This document shows positions 22,401 to 32,065 of a stretch of DNA of 64,000 nucleotides, in pieces (positions within the stretch are counted from its first letter, which is position 1; each line of letters opens with the position of its first letter). Below the pieces are notes generated by a model. That model was not told where the DNA came from, searched no databases, and saw only the letters and a program-made list of their open reading frames with translations. The position numbers and the translations under genes were made by a program. The stretch spans positions 21,649,437 to 21,713,436 of the forward strand of contig OZ024915.1 in NCBI GenBank assembly GCA_964017125.1. The letters are read 5' to 3'. The DNA is from Flabesymbios commensalis. Taxonomy: Eukaryota > Annelida > Polychaeta > Terebellida > Flabelligeridae.

Positions 22401-25400
22401 ATAAATTAGGTCAAAGTGCTGGGTCAACTTCAAGGTCAAGGTCCAAAAACCTGAAAAGGCACAACTAGGGACCTTAGAGAACATGTATGTGCAATATGAC
22501 TGTCATCGGCCCAGTACTTTTCGAGATCCGCTCCGGAAACGAAGTGCGCGTCAAAACGTCTAAATAGGTCATAGTTCTGAACCAGAAGAGCACGGTTTAC
22601 CTGATATCAGGTCTATCGAGGTAAATAATGCTGATTGTCGGCCATTTTGAATTCGTAAGTTAAAAATTTTCAGGGTGCATCCTACCCCGAAAACTCACAC
22701 TTTGTTTTATAGTAATCAGGTAATGGTCTAGCCATCTAGCACGGTTTACCAAATATCAGCCATGTGAAAATGAATGATGGCCGAAAAGGCGGCCATTTTA
22801 AATTTGATCAAGTCAATTTTTTTCAAGATGCATCCTCATCTGAAATCTCACATTTCGTTTTACAGTAATGGTCTAGCCATCTAGCACGGTTGACCAAATA
22901 ACGGCCATGTGAAAGTGAATAATGGCCGATAAGCGGCCATTTTGAATTTTATCGAGTCGAATTTTTCCAAGATGCATCCTCTCCTGAAATCACACATTTT
23001 GTTTTATAGTAATGGTCTAGCCATCTAGCACGGTTTACCAAATAACGGACATGTGAAAGTGAATAATGGCTGATTGGCGGCCATTTTGAACTTTGACAAA
23101 ATGATTTTTTTCAAAATACATCCTCTCCTGAAGCCTTACAATTTAATTTATAGTAATGATGTAGATATCTTGAGCGGTTTTCATGATATTCCACAATATC
23201 AGGCCTGTCGAGGTGAATAATGGCTGATAGGCGGCCATTTTGAATTTTATCAACTTCAATTTTTTCAGGATGCATCCTCTCCTGAAACCTTACAATTTAT
23301 TTGATATTAATGGTGTAGCTATCTTGAGCGGTTTTCATGATATTCCGCAATATCAGGCCTGTCGAGGTGAATAATGGCCGATAGGCGGCCATTTTTAATT
23401 TTATCGACTTGAAATTTTCCAAGATGCATCCTCTCCTGAAACCTCACAATTTGTTTTATAGTAATGGTGTAGCTATCTTGAGCGGTTTTCATGATATTCC
23501 GCAAAATCTTTCAGTCGGATTTACCGATGTTATAAATTAGGTCAAAGTGCTGGGTCAACTTCAAGGTCAAGGTCCAAAAACCTGAAAAGGCACAACTAGG
23601 GACCTTAGAGAACATGTATGTGCAATATGACTGTCATCGGCCCAGTACTTTTCGAGATTCGCTCCGGAAACGAAGTGCGCGTCAAAACGTCTAAATAGGT
23701 CATAGTTCTGAACCAGAAGTAGGTCAAAGTTCAAATACCCCAAAAGGCACAACAAGACCCCCTAGGGGTGTTGTGTGTAAAATTTGAAGACAATCGGACA
23801 AGTACTTTCAGAGATATGCTCCGGAAACGAATTGTTTACGGACGGCCCAACGGCCCAACGGCCCAACGGCCCAACGCCGTCACATCATCATTTTCTCCTC
23901 TGCAACCTTGCGTATTGAATTCAGATTAAAAATATTTTAACCCGTCCATTAGCCACCTGGAAGTAACCCACATACCAAAAATTATTATCCTAGCTTATTT
24001 TCTCACAAAGTTATAGGCAAAAGAAGAGGCCAAAAAAAAACGGAGGTAGAATCCATAGCTCCCTTCGCTCACCTACGGTGACGGCGGGAGCTAATAAAAT
24101 GCCACTGAAAGTCTGAAATTTATAAAATAGTTTGTGATCGATGCTCAGATAATCAAATAATTCAATTTGAGAGATGTCTATTTTTCATAAATAATATTAT
24201 TTTTCATTCATTTGAAGCTGGAAATTGCGTTAGCAATTCCAGCTTCAAATGAATGAAAAATACTCACAAACAATTCAGCAGCACAAGGGTTAAACTATTG
24301 TCACACTGCATTCACCCCCACCCAGGCAAGTTAGTGAACATATATTATAGCTTGTTGGGTAAGTAGCTAATGATTCATGTGCTTGATTTTCTGTTATGTT
24401 TCCACGGTAACAGCTGTCTGTGATGAGAAGAACCAGCAAGATGTGACTCGGCACTTACTGGAGATACAGTCAGCTATGACCATGGAGTCAACTAAGATGT
24501 TACCTAGATATAACATAGTGACAGATGTACTGAGCATGTCTAGAACATGGATAGGTTTGTATTTAGATATTTAGCTTCAGAGTACTGTTTTAGCTAGCAC
24601 GGCATGTGGGCTTGATCTGCATGCCCAAAGCGCATCTGTAAATCCCTATTTAATGGCATACATCTATTAGTCATGGACAACCTGACTATTTTGCATCACA
24701 CCTTAAATTTTAATTTTGATAATTTCTGTTTCAAACAGTTTATGTTGATTAATTTTTCATGTCTTTAGATGCTATAACCCTAAATTTTTTGTTTACATTT
24801 TTTAATTAAATGTTTTGCATAATTATAACTGCATAATCATAATTATGGACAGATTAAAGCACAGCTCACAAAGAAATTTGTGAATTGTTGGACGGATATT
24901 TCATCATGTAGACCTTAAATGTTAAAATTAACTATTCTGTCCTCTTTGCCTTTGAATTCATCATCAGAACTGAGATTTATAAATTTAATGAAACTTTTAT
25001 CAGCATCTTTTTTATTATTAGTGAGGACGACATTTTATTTTCAGATGGCCGCTACATGAAATTTCATGTGGGTCTTGGAAAGCAGCTGGAAAAATTGATA
25101 GGTCCCTGGGGACTGAGTGACTTGGAAATGCCACATGGAACACCTCATCTTATCAGTAGGTATTCTTTACCCTGGTTCTTAGTTTGTACAGGGCTCATAC
25201 AGGTGCTTAACCCTTGTCCTGCTGGACCAGCATATATTCGTTTTCAAGAAAATTTCAACTGAAAAAAATCGCCACTGAAATTGATAAAATATTCAGCGCT
25301 AGATGCTCAGTTAATCAAATATTTTAATTTGAGAGATGTCTATTTTTCATAAATAGAAATATTTTTCGTCATTTGAAGCTGGAAATTGCGTTTGCAATTC

Positions 25401-28247
25401 CAGCTTCAAATGAATGAAAAATAATTTGAAACAATTCAGCAGAACAAGGGTTAATCCTTACAACTCTGAATTATTTTTGTAGCTTATTTTTTAATTTAAA
25501 ACCAGCAAAAATGTCTTATTCAGCTCTTTCTGTTTCATTTGAATTCCTATGTGATGGGTCTACAACCACTAGAAATATTTAAAACAAATTCAGTGCGGAG
25601 ATCGTCTTTATACCGGTGCATCAGAATCTGACATCTAAAGACGTCACATTCTGACGTATAAGGACGTTTCCCGCGCTGAAAAAGGTTTAAAACCTTTGCT
25701 GTGTTTAAATTCCCTAAAGCTTGAAAGCTCTTATAAAAGGGAGAATCTTTACAAGTAAATGAATGTCCTTGAATTCCAAGTTCAAAAATTTTATCACTCT
25801 GCAATGTTTGCAAAAGTAGAAATGTTCTATCTTGTAAAGTGGCAACAATAAAAAAGCATGGTCTAGCAGCCAAAAGGCCGGACTGTTTTTCGTCTTTTTA
25901 TTCTCGACAAATTGTTAAAATTGCCCTGCAGCATTATTTTATATGCAGTATATCCAGGTGTTATTACGATTACTGTAACTTGACTTTAATTTCTTATAGT
26001 GTATGCAATTTACATGTATTCTACCGGTATTTATTTTTATGTTCACCTGGTTTTCAATGCAAAAAGATAGACACATATACAAAGTCATCAGTACTTCTCT
26101 CAACTTGGAAGAATAACATACAGACTTGTATACTGTTATTCCTCTTAGGTGTTGTTAATTCAGGTTTCATGATTTTCAATACATAACTCTAATTTTGAAA
26201 ATGGTTTTTATTTTCAGATTTTGAAATAAGAGTTGGTTCAAAAGGACATGTGTTACACGTTGGATCTAAAACTGTTACTAAAAAGTGAGGAAACCATCAG
26301 ACTGTTTATCAATTATTTTATTTTTGTAGCTGGAGATGTATGTACTCAGATCTCATATTAATTCCCAAAGCGCTAATGTAAATAATTTTTTTCACCACAA
26401 CTTTTAGGTGAGTAAAAATTACATAGATCTGTACAATTTGAATCAGAGCGCATGTCAATCTTTCAAATTTATTGCTCATTTCTCCTTCAAATGTTCTCTT
26501 TTAATCCTTGTGCTGCTAATTCAGTATTAGAGTTTCATAAATATAGATATTTTTTCGTCATTCAAAGCTGGAAATTACGTTAGCAATTCCAGCTTCAAAT
26601 CAATGGAAAATAGATACAAACATTTCAGCGACACAAAGGTTAAGGTCAAACAAAAAAGAAGCTAAAAATGGCTATGGATGTGATTAGCACTTAAAGGGTC
26701 AAGATGTGAAAGCGATGGGGGAATTTTATGGTCACAAACAAATACGGTTTGAGATATGATATCTACAGACCTTCAGATTTCACGAGTGTGATTGTTCAAT
26801 CTCACAATATTTCATGCATTTGTAAAGTCTGTTGTTTGAAATACGGCGCACCTCAGAGTTGTTGGTTTGTTGTATGCAGTGGCATACAACAAACCAACAA
26901 CACTGAGGTGGTAACAAAATGCAACATGTGTTGTGGTTAATCTGTTAACCCTTACAATGCTGAAATATTTTTGTATAAACCATAGAGACCAAAAGTTTTT
27001 TTTTTCTTAAATTTGAAATCAACATTAATATCTTAGTTAGCTCTTTCCATTTCCTTTGGATACCATGTTATCGGTCTACACATTATAAAGTGTTTAATTC
27101 TTTCAGTGCAGGAATATGAAGTTTACATACCTCTTAAAGATCCCTGTGCCCTGAAAGGGTTAAACATTAATCTAGATGATAAAATTTATTTTTAAACAAC
27201 ATTTTTAACATTTTGCTCTGATTACTGAATTTTAATATTTTATCTGCGTACAACTATATTCTGGTTTATTTTCAGACTCGCAATTCTAGGTATCATGCCC
27301 GACGATTATTGTGTGAATTGCCACCATTTACTGGGGAGACATGTTATGAAGCAGCGACACTTGAAGCTCAAAGGCTACACAGTAGTAGAGGTATAAATAG
27401 TTAACCCCTGTTGGAATTAAAATCAGCTAATTGTCACTTTGTTTTGTACAAAATAACACATTATATTTTAAAGAATGTGATAAAATAACAAGTAAAGATT
27501 AATTTACCAATGATTATCATAGATCTTAGCCCATAGAGCACTGAGATAATATGATAAAATTTTCAGCCCCTTGAAGTAGCTCAGTCCACAACTTCAAGCG
27601 ACTAAAAATTTGTTGAATTTGCTGAATTTAAGTCAAGATGTACATGCTTACTGCGGATTTGAGACATATTTATTTTTAAAAGCTGGATATATATGATATA
27701 AGGCAATCAAAACAAAACAATACTATAGTCGGTTATAGTCATCTGATATCAGTGTTCTAAGAGTTAGAATAATCTGTGATGATATTTCTTATTTTCAATG
27801 TCAAGTTCTATATTGGGGTTTCATATAAAGCTAAGTGTGTGTTTAACCCTTACAGCCTAAATTATTTTTTTTCACATTGAAATCATCATAAATGTCTTGG
27901 CTAACTCTTTCCGCTTTATTTGAATACCTATGTTAAGGGTCCACGGTCATAATAAATATTCAGTGCGGGACCGCCTTTATACGTCAGAATCTGACGTCTA
28001 CAGACATCTGATGTATAAAGACGATCCCCGCACTGAAAGGGTTATTGAAAAGTAGGTGAACCTTTAAATCTTATAATTTTTTTATATTTCCAGTAAGTAA
28101 GACAATGTAGTTACAAATGTTGTCTGTTTTCTCTTATAGATTTTGTACAAAGATTTCATGTGGAAACATCGAAGTTACGAAAGTAGACAGCGCTATCTGA
28201 CGGACACTTTGTCACCTCACCTGATCATTAATGCACCTAGTGATTGA
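18112..28247 (+). CDS. FAST kinase domain-containing (FASTKD-like) protein, six coding exons
   Basis: CDS = join(18112-19498, 24414-24554, 25045-25155, 26218-26284, 27276-27390, 28140-28247), 642 residues. All junctions are GT-AG and phases agree throughout. The start is the first ATG after an in-frame stop at 18085; ATG 18130 is an alternative. Residues 1-40 are basic and hydrophobic, as in a mitochondrial presequence. Residues about 90-390 look like helical repeats, 390-460 like FAST_1, 465-540 like FAST_2, and about 547-637 form a RAP domain (DDYCVNCHHLLGRHVMKQRH, then LKGYTVVEILYKDF). FASTKD proteins act in mitochondria on RNA stability, processing or translation. The length suits FASTKD3 or FASTKD4 (TBRG4), but the paralogue cannot be settled by eye. 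An untranslated 5' exon probably exists, because an acceptor (TTTTTTCCACAG) ends at 18069. Confidence 0.9.
19685..19903. mobile_element. TTAA MITE family 2, copy b (intron 1)
   Basis: The left end TTAACCCGTACAGCGCTGAA and right end CTGTAAGGGTTAA are inverted; TTAA flanks both sides. The interior ATCATAAATGTCTTAGTTGG matches the other copies. Its right TTAA (19900-19903) is also the left TTAA of the next copy. Confidence 0.8.
19900..20135. mobile_element. TTAA MITE family 2, copy c (intron 1), inverted
   Basis: Reverse orientation to copy b and tail-to-tail with it, sharing one TTAA. The right end is TTCAGCGCTTTAGGGTTAA. It holds a hairpin GGGATCAACTTTAG / CTAAAGTTGATCCC at about 19917-19968. 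Confidence 0.8.
20568..23515. repeat. 142-bp satellite array in FASTKD intron 1
   Basis: About 19 units with spacing 142-145 bp. Each has ATGGTCTAGCCATCTAGCAC, GTTTACCAAATATC, AATGGCCGATAGGCGGCCAT and GATGCATCCTCTCCTGAAA. Early units (20568-21440) are the most diverged. From about 21459 the array is part of a 1131-bp higher-order duplication. No unit is coding; the 61-codon frames at 22188-22373 and 23319-23504 (minus) are identical products of the duplication. Confidence 0.93.
21459..23720. repeat. 1131-bp tandem duplication (two copies)
   Basis: Copy 1 is about 21459-22589 and copy 2 about 22590-23720. I count only about five differences by eye (over 99% identity). Each copy contains six or seven satellite units plus a 210-bp tail with CAACTTCAAGGTCAAGGTCC and GAGAACATGTATGTGCAATA. 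The junction joins CTGAACCAGAAG to AGCACGGTTTACC. Confidence 0.92.
23721..24096. repeat. End of the satellite element with CGGCCCAA repeats
   Basis: A diverged partial copy of the tail (AGATATGCTCCGGAAACGAA) is followed by four CGGCCCAA units (23845-23877). The block closes with a hairpin-like GCTCCCTTCGCTCACC / GGCGGGAGC stretch near 24058-24094. AGCTCCCGC also occurs inverted near 20380, a possible opposite end. Confidence 0.6.
24414..24554 (+). CDS. FASTKD-like exon 2
   Basis: The acceptor is ACGGTAACAG and the donor is ATAG|GTTTGT. Phase 1 in, phase 1 out, 47 residues (AVCDEKNQQDVTRHL to SMSRTWI). It corresponds to the FAST_2 region. Confidence 0.88.
25045..25155 (+). CDS. FASTKD-like exon 3
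   Basis: The acceptor is TTTATTTTCAG and the donor is ATCA|GTAGGT. It encodes DGRYMKFHVGLGKQLEKLIG and on to PHGTPHLI, the linker into RAP. An apparent donor two bases further on would break the phase with exon 4, so the GTAGGT site is chosen. Confidence 0.88.
25207..25454. mobile_element. TTAA MITE family 1, complete copy (intron 3)
   Basis: TTAACCCTTGTCCTGCTG at the left and CAGCAGAACAAGGGTTAA at the right are inverted, with TTAA at both ends. The interior hairpin CATTTGAAGCTGGAAATTGC / GCAATTCCAGCTTCAAATG has a GTTT loop. About 240 bp, non-coding. Confidence 0.85.
25451..25690. mobile_element. TTAA MITE family 2, copy d (intron 3)
   Basis: It begins at the same TTAA that ends the family 1 copy. 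Ends are TTAATCCTTACAACTCTGAA and GCTGAAAAAGGTTTAA. The internal hairpin is built from AGAATCTGACATCT / AGACGTCACATTCT. Confidence 0.8.
26218..26284 (+). CDS. FASTKD-like exon 4
   Basis: The acceptor is TTTTATTTTCAG and the donor is AAAAA|GTGAGG. Only 67 bases, 22 residues (FEIRVGSKGHVLHVGSKTVT). It begins the RAP domain with the usual beta-strand pattern. The donor falls inside an AAGTGA that would otherwise be a stop. Confidence 0.87.
26501..26643. mobile_element. TTAA MITE family 1, short copy (intron 4)
   Basis: TTAATCCTTGTGCTGCT and the right end ACACAAAGGTTAA are the family termini. The central hairpin AAGCTGGAAATTACG / TAGCAATTCCAGCTT is kept. About 100 bases of the left interior are missing compared with the copy at 25207. 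Confidence 0.78.
26849..26910. repeat. 62-bp hairpin (intron 4)
   Basis: Arms of 29 bases with a loop of about four: CACCTCAGAGTTGTTGGTTT pairs with AAACCAACAACACTGAGGTG. There are only one or two mismatches and no family copy elsewhere in the window. Confidence 0.8.
26945..27163. mobile_element. TTAA MITE family 2, copy e (intron 4)
   Basis: TTAACCCTTACAATGCTGAA on the left and CCCTGAAAGGGTTAA on the right, both with TTAA. The central hairpin is partly eroded. Confidence 0.8.
27276..27390 (+). CDS. FASTKD-like exon 5 (RAP core)
   Basis: The acceptor is TTTATTTTCAG and the donor is GAG|GTATAA. It encodes LAILGIMPDDYCVNCHHLLG and MKQRHLKLKGYTVVE, the most family-typical part (Y/F-C-x-N, G-x-x-x-M-K-x-R-H-L, G-Y-x-V-V). 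Confidence 0.92.
27843..28035. mobile_element. TTAA MITE family 2, copy f (intron 5)
   Basis: The left end is TTAACCCTTACAGCCTAAAT and the right end GCACTGAAAGGGTTAT (TTAA altered to TTAT). The hairpin CAGAATCTGACGTCTACAGA is well kept, and the interior matches copies a to e. Confidence 0.8.
28140..28247 (+). CDS. FASTKD-like exon 6 (C-terminus)
   Basis: The acceptor is TTCTCTTATAG. It encodes 35 residues, ILYKDFMWKHRSYESRQRYL and on to NAPSD, then a stop at 28245-28247. This completes the RAP domain with its final helix. Confidence 0.9.
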   Translation: MLYKDFMWKHRSYESRQRYLTDTLSPHLIINAPSD

Positions 28248-28286
28248 TATTATATGGAGTAACGACTCAATTCACCTTTTTGTTTA

Positions 28287-28396
28287 CCCAACCAAACACA
28301 GAACTTTGACCTGATGCTGGCTTAATGCTGGGCCAGTGTCGCCGATGATGGATCAACATTGAGCCGGAATCTGATCCATGTTTTGTGTTTACTGGG
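28287..28396. mobile_element. Palindromic MITE, CCAGCAAACAC family (FASTKD 3' UTR)
   Basis: Ends CCCAACCAAACACAGAACTT and TTTTGTGTTTACTGGG are inverted around TGGGCCAGTGTCGCCGATGA. It lies 40 bases after the FASTKD stop and before the first AATAAA, so it is probably transcribed in the 3' UTR. Confidence 0.75.
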
Positions 28397-28409
28397 CTGG
28401 TCTTTAGAG

Positions 28410-28415
28410 AATAAA
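28410..28415 (+). promoter_or_regulatory. Candidate poly(A) signal of the FASTKD-like gene
   Basis: AATAAA lies 163 bases after the stop codon and is the first such hexamer on this strand after the CDS. No cDNA evidence is available. Confidence 0.5.
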
Positions 28416-28552
28416 GTGCAAATCGTCATATCAGAGCACTCTAAAAACTTAAGCAAGATAGTTTATTTTAAATATCATTGCTGGTCACACCTGGGATCAT
28501 ATCAGAGAGATCAACTGTTTATATCAAACTAAGTCAGCTTTTTAAAACTGCA

Positions 28553-28648
28553 AGATGTTGACCCAGTGCTGGTGCAATGCTGGTCCAGCCTTGTAGACGG
28601 CTGCCTAACATTATGCCAACACTATGTCACTTTTGCATGTTTATTTGG
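28553..28648. mobile_element. Palindromic MITE, degraded copy
   Basis: TGGTGCAATGCTGGTCCAGC, a centre TTGTAGACGG and CTAACATTATGCCAACACTA keep the core inverted repeat. The outer ends are partly lost. Confidence 0.6.
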
Positions 28649-28919
28649 AAGCCCTCTTAACTTTACAGGATTTAGCTGCAGTCTGTATTTTCAAAATACA
28701 CAATGGACATTGGGCCACAGTCACTCACCTTTGATTTTGTTGCTTTATATGTATAATCATATATATCCAAGTGTGGAGTTATGTTTTTTAAGAGTAGTGC
28801 ATTTTTAAAATACGCTGGAATCTGCTATGGAAGCCCCCTGTTTTGACGGACCAATTTTCTGTGATTTAGCTGTGGTCTCCCATAACAGGTTTCACTGTAC
28901 TTCCAGATAAGAATGCATT

Positions 28920-29028
28920 CCCAGCAAACACGAGACGTTTCGCCAGTGTTGGTACAGTGTTGGTCCAGCGTCGTAGACGATGTGCCAACATTATACCAAC
29001 ATTGGCTGGGCATCTCGTGTTTGCTGGG
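28920..29028. mobile_element. Palindromic MITE, best preserved copy
   Basis: CCCAGCAAACACGAGACGTT at the left and the complementary CATCTCGTGTTTGCTGGG at the right. The core is GTTGGTACAGTGTTGGTCCA, centre GCGTCGTAGACG, and GTGCCAACATTATACCAACA. The 109 bp can serve as the family reference. Confidence 0.88.
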
Positions 29029-29399
29029 TTGCATTGACATATTTATTAAGTATCCGACAAAACATTATTTCACATATAATTGCTTGTGTTCATATTCATA
29101 TGCTCATATTCATCTTCATAAGTGTAAGATACTCATTTTTGTAATAAAATATTGTCACCATATTATTATTTCCTTGACTCCACACCATTGAGTTCAGTCT
29201 TAAAACAACATCTCTTCTGTCAACATTGAACTTTTCGGGGCAGTGTGTTTTTACTTTTAAATATTTAATCATGTTAATGTGAAGAGTATTGGGAAGGGGG
29301 GGGGGGTGAAAAGTACACAATGGTGGGGGTATTGAAAAAAATTCCAGCTACTCTTCTCTTGTCCCTTTGCGGTATTGATATGACGTGAACACTATTACA

Positions 29400-29652
29400 T
29401 TAACCCCTCAATCCCTCACGATGCATTTAAGCATCATTTCACATCCCTGAAAACAGACTTAATTTTCCTACAATCAAGGGTTTCAGAACGAAAATTCCCA
29501 TGAAACTGGTTTACCAATACGTGGTGATTTTCTTTAATTTTTAAACCACATCAAGTCATCTTTATCCACTACAAGTCGAGAATTGCGACAGCAATTGGCG
29601 GCTTGTAGTGGATGAAGATGACTATGGTGAATTTTAGGCTTGAAGGGGTGAA
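29400..29652. mobile_element. TTAA MITE family 4, copy a
   Basis: TTAACCCCTCAATCCCTCAC at the left, GGCTTGAAGGGGTGAA at the right. The right-hand hairpin is CTTTATCCACTACAAGTCGA / GCTTGTAGTGGATGAAGATG with a core AATTGCGACAGCAATT. An inverted copy is at 62676-62945. Confidence 0.78.
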
Positions 29653-29988
29653 GAAGGGCACTCGTTTCACTTCACTGATTCATAATATTTACTTCTGACG
29701 GACCACGTTTAATTCGAGAACCAATTTAATAAATATCGGTTATAGAGCCATATCAATTGTGCTTACAGATAGGCGTCACAATTAGAAGTGTCCTCTCCAT
29801 GTCAAATGGTCACTTTGTACTAGCCTTTAGGCTCCCTACAATTTTTGGTTACAAAATGACTAGAAAATATTGTTTACAAACTTGCATTAAAATCAAACGA
29901 GAATTGAATGAGTATCAACAAGAAGAAAACTTTCATTTTGTAGAATCCTCCGCTGTTGGACAGACTAGAGTAATCTCTGTAGAGATTT

Positions 29989-30236
29989 AATAACCCTTTC
30001 ACCGCAAAATTTATCAATTTGAATTTTCACCCACTTGAAGTTGTGTCCCGCTGACGCGATCCACAACTTCGAGTGAGTGAAAATTATTCAAATTTGACAA
30101 AATGGAGGTCAACTCTTTTTAAATCTTGCTTGTTGATGTCGCATTTTCTCTTTAACATGTTTAAAAGGTGGTACTAAATGTGCTAATCAAAAATGAAAAA
30201 CCCGAATATATTCGGCACCGGCGGTTAAAGGGTTAA
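29989..30236. mobile_element. TTAA MITE family 3
   Basis: The left end AACCCTTTCACCGC and right end GCGGTTAAAGGGTTAA are inverted. The left hairpin TTTTCACCCACTTGAAGTTG / CAACTTCGAGTGAGTGAAAA has a CCGCTGACGCG loop. Fragments of this hairpin also occur near 17850, 19650 and 27565. Confidence 0.72.
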
Positions 30237-30681
30237 AGGATAGACTAAATTGTCTTTTCTATAGTATAGGTTTACTGTAGCCAGGCTAGGTTAACTGTAG
30301 CAGATTTCAATGAAGTGTAACAATACCCGGTGTTGGCCGTAGGATTGCTGTATTCGTTTCACCCCCCCCCCCCCCCCCAAAAAAAAAACCACATGCACTT
30401 TTCACTAAAGTAAGTGCATGAACGTTTATGCGCAGATATATGGAAAAAATTAGTGGGCTAGTGTATTTCAACTTGTATGAGGCATGTACCACATTAGAAG
30501 GTTTCACAACGTGCACAGAGCACTACTTGAAAAAAACATCTCTTCCTAAAATCGAACTGAAAAGTTACAGGCATGTATCCGACTTAGTTGCATTTCCCAA
30601 ATCAGAGAAAATATTATAAGTATGGAAAAGGGTGAAGTTACAGCTCCGACCATACACCATGCTACATTAACAGATAGACTT

Positions 30682-30784
30682 TCGTATTGGTGTGGAATAT
30701 CTGGGCAGGTTCAAATTTTGTTTTCTTATTTGAAAAATAAGAAAACCAAATTTGAACCTGCCAAGATATTCCACCAATCCGTAA
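30682..30784. repeat. Long hairpin, about 45-bp arms
   Basis: ATTGGTGTGGAATATCTGGG and onward to 30731 pairs with 30734-30778 almost perfectly, leaving a tiny loop. Neither arm matches another repeat in the window. Confidence 0.82.
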
Positions 30785-30849
30785 AAATTAAAGAGATTGT
30801 CAGATAAAGTAACACTCTCATATGGAGTTCTATAGGGCTCTGTGTTGGA

Positions 30850-31338
30850 AACAGACCTATTTTACCTAATACACTACAACACCCAGCGCTGTTATCTTCA
30901 GTTTTGACCAGAGAATTGTTAGAGGTCTATGGTTTTGACATAAACCACCATCTTTATGCCGGTGATGCTCAAATTTCTAATCAGTTTCAAACGCTGAGGA
31001 ATCTCTTAAGAAGTTGCAACATCGTTTATTGGGTGTGTCGGACTGGATGACGGGGTCTAAGCTGAAGCTTAATCCTAGCAAGACATAATTTCTTCTCATT
31101 GGTCCAAACTTCAGCGAGAAAAATTCTTTAATAATTTTCCATGCTCAATTCTCGGTCAAAACACAAATCCATCTGCATCAGCCCAAAACCTTGGTGTAGT
31201 ATTCGATAAATAGCTTGAGTTTCAAAAAACACATCCCAAACATAGGCCTACATGTAGGTCCTGTTTCTATCATATCCTTGACTTGATTCGAAAAAGTCTG
31301 TCCTTAGCTCTTGCCAAACAAATTGCGAATCTTTCACG
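30850..31338 (+). mobile_element. LINE remnant (CR1/L2-like RT), left part
   Basis: Decayed reverse transcriptase: HHLYAGDAQISNQF (the YADD box region), then SDWMTGSKLKLNPSKT (partly in another frame), a NLGVVFD-like block, and IRKSLSLALAKQIA. Several frameshifts and stops are present. The 5' two-thirds of the ORF are absent. The LTR element at 31344 interrupts it, and the 3' end resumes at 39412. Confidence 0.75.
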
Positions 31339-31343
31339 ACATA

Positions 31344-31785
31344 TGGGGAGATGGAGAGCCCCTCGCGCCGAAGATACCTGTAAGTGACCGTTGGGGTCTC
31401 TAGTATGGGCTCGCAATGGCGGACGAGGGAAACTGCCCGATCTTCACCATTTCAACACAAACTTCCTTCCCCGTCGAAGCGACGGTTCCAAATAAATCAT
31501 AAAACTCTTTCTCCACTTGTCATGTTTATTCGTTAGACATCTGGCAACAACAACGCACAACCCCGCGCACGGCACGTCCTACTTGACTCAGAGAGAGCGA
31601 CCTACGGCACGTCCGTAGTCACCGAGTGTAACGTCTGAAGTGCGGGAAAAGTACCAAGACAGCATGGGCTGCAATTGTGTGCGCCCGGCACCAAGGTACG
31701 GAAACGAGGCAGTCGTCGACAGCTTCTCGCGTCCGGGAAGCCGGGGATAACTGCCACATAAACTTAACGAAGTAAGGATCCTACA
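31344..31785 (-). repeat. 3' LTR of the gypsy element
   Basis: On the element strand it runs from TGTAGGATCCTTACTTCG to ATCTCCCCA. It has an inner poly(A)-type AATAAA on the plus strand only. A short G-rich tract adjoins it internally (31786-31795), the expected polypurine tract position. Confidence 0.9.
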
Positions 31786-32065
31786 TTACCCCCGGGTAAG
31801 TGATAACGTAGGACCCAACTGACGTGTAAGAGACTGCTTCGTGCAAGTAGCGGGGGTTGTAACAATATGTAACCTCTTATAACTAAGCATAGTTTAAAAA
31901 TTATAGCGTGTGTGGTTACAGCGTGGGTGGTTGAAGTCGCAGCATTATACATGAATTGTCCCATCCTCTTAACACTAACTGTCCCTTTTGTAGGTATTCA
32001 TATGTTGCAAGCTGCGATCAACCGATTCATTTATTTAACATAAATTTCTATTCATATTTTAGCAA

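Larger units (their letters stand above)
20302..24293. mobile_element. TTAA MITE family 1, split by a 3.7-kb repeat block
   Basis: The left end TTAACCCTTCTCCTGCTG (20302) and right end CAGCAGCACAAGGGTTAA (24293) are the two termini of the family seen whole at 25207-25454. The right part from about 24097 matches that copy collinearly, including the 30-bp hairpin at 24199-24261. The satellite block between about 20350 and 24096 therefore looks inserted. The left junction is blurred. Confidence 0.6.

Noticed and set aside
22188-23504. Two identical 61-codon minus frames, which might look like a conserved small protein
   Set aside because: They are identical because of the 1131-bp DNA duplication; other satellite units do not keep the frame.
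1-23515. CRISPR-like regular repeats
   Set aside because: The repeats have 142-160 bp units without unique spacers, and the DNA is eukaryotic.
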